NCBI GenBank assembly: GCA_003140785.1
Contig: PLKY01000336.1
Span: 1-7,733 of the forward strand
Length of the DNA: 7,733 nt
Source: Acidobacteriaceae bacterium
GTDB taxonomy: Bacteria > Acidobacteriota > Terriglobia > Terriglobales > Acidobacteriaceae
Direction of reading: 5' to 3'
Under the pieces are notes generated by a model. The model did not search any database. It saw only the letters and a list, made by a program, of their open reading frames with translations, and was not told where the DNA came from. Positions 7,497 to 7,733 of the stretch are shown here, one piece after another. A program made the position numbers and the translations under genes. Position 1 is the stretch's first letter; every line of letters begins with the position of its first letter.

Positions 7497-7568
7497 ATGA
7501 GTAATCGTTACACGATCAGTTAGAACCTGCTCACTTTTGCACAACTCTTGCGATCTTTTGAACTGTGC

Positions 7569-7598
7569 GATATACGGACAGTCCGAATGTAAGTTCAT
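7569..7598 (-). promoter_or_regulatory. Weak candidate promoter of the minus-strand operon
   Basis: On the minus strand ATGAAC (7598-7593) and TATATC (7574-7569) are separated by 18 bases. They match the sigma-70 -35 box poorly and the -10 box partly. The implied transcript would have a leader of roughly 65 bases before the ATG at 7496. The spacer holds a perfect palindrome. Both boxes are imperfect and AT-rich DNA gives such matches by chance, so this is only a candidate. Confidence 0.22.
7575..7585. promoter_or_regulatory. 11-base palindrome, candidate operator
   Basis: CGGAC-A-GTCCG is a perfect inverted repeat with a one-base centre, in AT-rich non-coding DNA 79 bases upstream of the secreted-protein start. 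It is GC-rich in an AT-rich setting and sits between the two candidate promoter boxes, a usual position for a repressor site. The shape is of the kind bound by dimeric TetR-type repressors. No regulator gene is in the window, and the binding protein is unknown. Confidence 0.35.
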
Positions 7599-7733
7599 AT
7601 TTATCTATGACGTAGAAAGGTATTTGGTTGCACACACAAATCTGAGCGAAATTGACTTAAAAACATCGATTTACTATTGATTTTTGGAGAAAAATTACTT
7701 AAAATAGGATCAATTAGCGTTCCTCCAGACCGA

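Larger units (their letters stand above)
7497..7733. other. AT-rich non-coding region at the right edge
   Basis: No convincing gene is seen in these 237 bases. G+C is 32% in 7621-7680 and 34% in 7681-7733 by hand count, against about 72% in samples of hutU and hutI. It contains the palindrome and candidate promoter described separately, plus scattered A/T runs and two ACTTAAAA copies (near 7655 and 7697). The last bases, read on the minus strand, contain GGAGGAA, but only a very short frame follows it. The tail could hold the end of a neighbouring gene, too short to judge. Confidence 0.6.

Noticed and set aside
7497..7598. N-terminal extension of the secreted protein to the ATG at 7598
   Set aside because: The extra 34 residues would bury an otherwise typical signal peptide, and no ribosome site precedes that ATG. 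The region also has non-coding, AT-rich composition.
7680..7695. A/T-only inverted repeat ATTTTT-GGAG-AAAAAT as a terminator
   Set aside because: Six A-T pairs with a four-base loop is unstable, and such pairing is common by chance in AT-rich DNA.
7604..7733. Open minus-strand frame running in from the right edge
   Set aside because: Its translation is AT-driven with no recognisable motif. Other frames end early (for example GLEER then stop), so the true reading, if any, cannot be decided.
1..7733. CRISPR arrays, tRNA or rRNA genes, insertion sequences
   Set aside because: I saw no regularly spaced repeats, no tRNA-like cloverleaf sequence, no transposase-like protein and no terminal inverted repeats. 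Nearly all of the window is accounted for by coding genes.

Overview
The window looks like chromosomal DNA from a high-G+C, aerobic heterotrophic bacterium. An Acidobacteriota-type genome is my best guess from the gene mix and codon choice, but that is an impression and was not tested. Two transcription units run tail to tail and meet near position 3750.

Left half, plus strand (1-3779): a histidine-utilisation (hut) operon. It has the 3' end of hutH (histidine ammonia-lyase, cut by the window edge), complete hutU (urocanate hydratase), a small gene for a one-pass membrane protein resembling the DUF3592 family, and complete hutI (imidazolonepropionase). hutH/hutU and hutU/small gene each overlap by ATGA, so translation is probably coupled. 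The three enzymes convert L-histidine to urocanate, then 4-imidazolone-5-propionate, then N-formimino-L-glutamate. The enzyme for the last step (hutG or hutF plus a deformylase) and a regulator (hutC-like) are not in the window.

Right half, minus strand (7496 down to 3726): three genes in one direction with gaps of 60 and 39 bases, probably one operon. In transcription order they encode a small secreted protein of unknown function, a large FAD-dependent oxidoreductase of the phytoene-desaturase/PYROXD2 type, and a 12-helix APC-superfamily amino-acid permease. The permease gene ends inside the hutI coding sequence (54-base convergent overlap). The permease could import histidine or another amino acid for the neighbouring pathway, but the sequence does not show its substrate.

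Right edge (7497-7733): a gene-free, AT-rich stretch (about one third G+C in 7621-7733, against about 72% in samples of hutU and hutI). It holds a perfect 11-base palindrome, possibly an operator, inside a weak candidate promoter for the minus-strand operon. I saw no RNA genes, insertion sequences, CRISPR arrays or integration sites. I see no clearly new system; the most open questions are the membrane protein inside the hut operon and the secreted protein/oxidoreductase/permease cluster beside it.
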